This document shows, one piece after another, positions 42,468 to 43,658 of a stretch of 43,658 nucleotides of DNA. Numbering within the stretch: position 1 is the stretch's first letter; each line of letters begins with the position of its first letter. Source of the DNA: Nostoc flagelliforme FACHB-838 (lineage in GTDB: Bacteria; Cyanobacteriota; Cyanobacteriia; Cyanobacteriales; Nostocaceae). Location: positions 1 to 43,658 of the forward strand of contig NZ_JACJSI010000057.1 in the NCBI RefSeq assembly GCF_014698065.1, read 5' to 3'. The position numbers and the translations under genes are program-made. The notes under the pieces are model-generated. The model had not been told where the DNA came from and searched no databases. It saw only the letters and a program-made list of their open reading frames with translations.

Positions 42468-43074
42468 GGGGCAATTGTATGGTAACAAATCAAATTGCAT
42501 TGAGACAAATTCCTGTCATCAACCATAATTTTTTTACCGAGAGTGATGAAAGAGCGTTAATTACTTTTGCTTAACTTACGGCATTGCTGTCGGATAACAA
42601 TTTCTTTGTCGTGTTATCAAATTAATGTCGTTAAAGTTTTAAATTGATAAAATTTGCATCCCAGCTATGTTGTAACACTTTGGATTCTTTAGAACAACGG
42701 CAGACAAAAAAAACTTATATGGTATGCGTATAATGGGCTAATCTTTGATACAGCCTAATTTAGCAGCGTGCATTGTAGAGCTACAGTAATGTATTAACGA
42801 CGACAAATAATTTGTTATTCGACAACATCGATTCACTAATCTCCAAAACTAGGTTTTGTTCTAAGAAAGCCCAGATTTTTGTTGGAGTATATCAAAGAAA
42901 CTAGGGTTTTGCATCACAACTTTATATCCCTTGACGCACTAAAATTCAATTGCCTTAAACACACTCAGCCTACACTCTCTACCCCCAACAAGATAGCCCA
43001 AACTATGTTTCACTTTTACAAGAGTGACATTCATTCTTGTTACTTTTTACCACTTTGAGTTAGGTTAAGCGAAT
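42468..43074. other. Gene-free stretch after the CRISPR mini-array
   Basis: About 600 bp, AT-rich, with no gene, further CRISPR repeat or clear hairpin recognised. Confidence 0.5.
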
Positions 43075-43106
43075 GAGCGCACTGCTTCACTTACTTTCGT
43101 GCGCTC
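43075..43106 (-). terminator. Hairpin downstream of the zinc-ribbon gene
   Basis: GAGCGCAC (43075-43082) and GTGCGCTC (43099-43106) form a perfect 8-bp GC-rich stem, 23 bp beyond the stop of the leftward gene. No T-run follows on that strand. Confidence 0.5.
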
Positions 43107-43129
43107 ACTCATAACCTTGAGACAACAAA

Positions 43130-43378
43130 TCATCCGGCTATGTCTTTACCGCTTTTGTAAGTCATAGCTCTGGGTTTTCTCTTCTTGAGAGGAACTACTG
43201 ATTTCTTGGGTGCTTGCGGCGGACGGCATTTCTCGCAATATAGAGGTCGAACCCCAAAGGTTTCTCGTTGTGTGGGTTGTTCGCACTGCTTACATACGAA
43301 GTTGAAAACGCGGGTGTGAATTTCCCGCTTATGCGCTCTGACGGTGTACTCTCGGACTTCAATAGTTTTGCTGGGCAT
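43130..43378 (-). CDS. Small zinc-ribbon protein
   Basis: 82 aa, rich in lysine and arginine. Two CxxC pairs (VCKQC and YCEKC, about 20 residues apart) should bind one zinc ion. The basic tail (KKSVVPLKKRKPRAMTYKSG) suggests nucleic-acid contact. No ribosome site is seen before the ATG. Function unknown; it lies between the two convergent sigma genes. Confidence 0.6.
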   Translation of the reverse strand: MPSKTIEVREYTVRAHKREIHTRVFNFVCKQCEQPTQRETFGVRPLYCEKCRPPQAPKKSVVPLKKRKPRAMTYKSGKDIAG

Positions 43379-43535
43379 TGATTAGTTTTTTAAGTTGCTA
43401 TTTATAAATATAGTTTCTTGTTTTTGACTAATAGTATAGCCAGAGCATCATCTTCATGATTAAAACAAGGATAATTGCCCTAGCGAAATATTACCTTTAC
43501 GTCCGCGATGATACTAGAGCGGGAAATCAATCTAA

Positions 43536-43658
43536 TTAATTAAGGTACTCCTTAATATCACTTTTTTGACGGCGAAGAATAGAGAGCGCTTTATGCTCAA
43601 GCTGACGGATTCGTTCTCGACTCAAGTTTAAGCGATCGCCAACTTGAGTTAAGCTCAG
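43536..43658 (-). CDS. Second group 2 sigma factor, C-terminal end only
   Basis: The last 40 codons enter from the right window edge and end at TAA 43536-43538. They read LSLTQVGDRLNLSRERIRQL...RRQKSDIKEYLN, nearly the same as the end of the 41257-42204 sigma factor (region 4.2). The two genes are convergent paralogues, probably from an inverted duplication. Confidence 0.9.
   Translation of the reverse strand: MSLTQVGDRLNLSRERIRQLEHKALSILRRQKSDIKEYLN

Overview
The window looks like accessory DNA, most probably a plasmid or an integrated plasmid-like region, from a filamentous heterocyst-forming cyanobacterium (Nostocales). The grounds are frequent HIP1 octamers (GCGATCGC), Nostoc-type short interspersed repeats, a DUF1392-like protein, a CyRepA1-type plasmid replication protein, a group 2 sigma factor and cyanobacterial-style giant Calx-beta/RTX surface proteins. 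No ribosomal or tRNA gene was recognised.

Layout. (1) 1-7.2 kb, minus strand: a partial matrixin/RTX metalloprotease, a truncated exported-protein remnant, and a two-partner secretion locus. In that locus tpsA (filamentous-haemagglutinin type, with a 93-bp tandem repeat array) lies directly upstream of a tpsB transporter gene broken by one in-frame TAA. (2) 7.8-9.4 kb, 'module A': a decayed minus-strand gene, an XRE repressor, an operator/promoter region and a truncated plus-strand gene. (3) 9.5-24.9 kb: a small MITE-like element and a giant surface-protein locus of about 14.3 kb. The locus is now two ORFs of 2374 and 2337 aa, which the reading frames show to be one ancestral gene cut by an in-frame TAA near its start and by a frameshift near 16.88 kb. 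It carries RTX blocks, Calx-beta domains, CARDB, Ig-like domains, a complete subtilisin triad and a C-terminal RTX region. A small PEP-CTERM-like protein follows. (4) 24.9-27.4 kb: three copies of the module-A gene family in tandem. One is intact; two are fragments, with a Uma2-type nuclease gene between them. (5) 27.5-37.3 kb, 'module B' and replication operon: an XRE repressor diverges from a long co-directional run of small genes (including a DUF1392-like protein, a helix-turn-helix protein, an antirepressor-like protein and an AlkB-type dioxygenase) that ends in a 1171-aa CyRepA1-type replication protein. (6) 37.3-43.7 kb: decayed DNA with MITE-like hairpins and an IS transposase remnant, a ribbon-helix-helix protein, a group 2 sigma factor, a two-repeat CRISPR mini-array, a zinc-ribbon protein and the 3' end of a second, convergent sigma factor.

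How the genes may work together (inference). Modules A and B share one plan: family gene and XRE repressor on the minus strand, an operator overlapping a TTGACA promoter, a 5'-UTR hairpin, then the 'MTYxIYSHQQ' gene on the plus strand. In module B this resembles a repressor-controlled switch for a plasmid replication operon; module A is a decayed copy left on the other side of the giant surface-protein locus. Short repeats inserted at HIP1 sites, hairpin elements inside and between genes, and several single-mutation gene breaks show a region that is remodelled often. All functional statements rest on motifs read by eye; no database search was possible.
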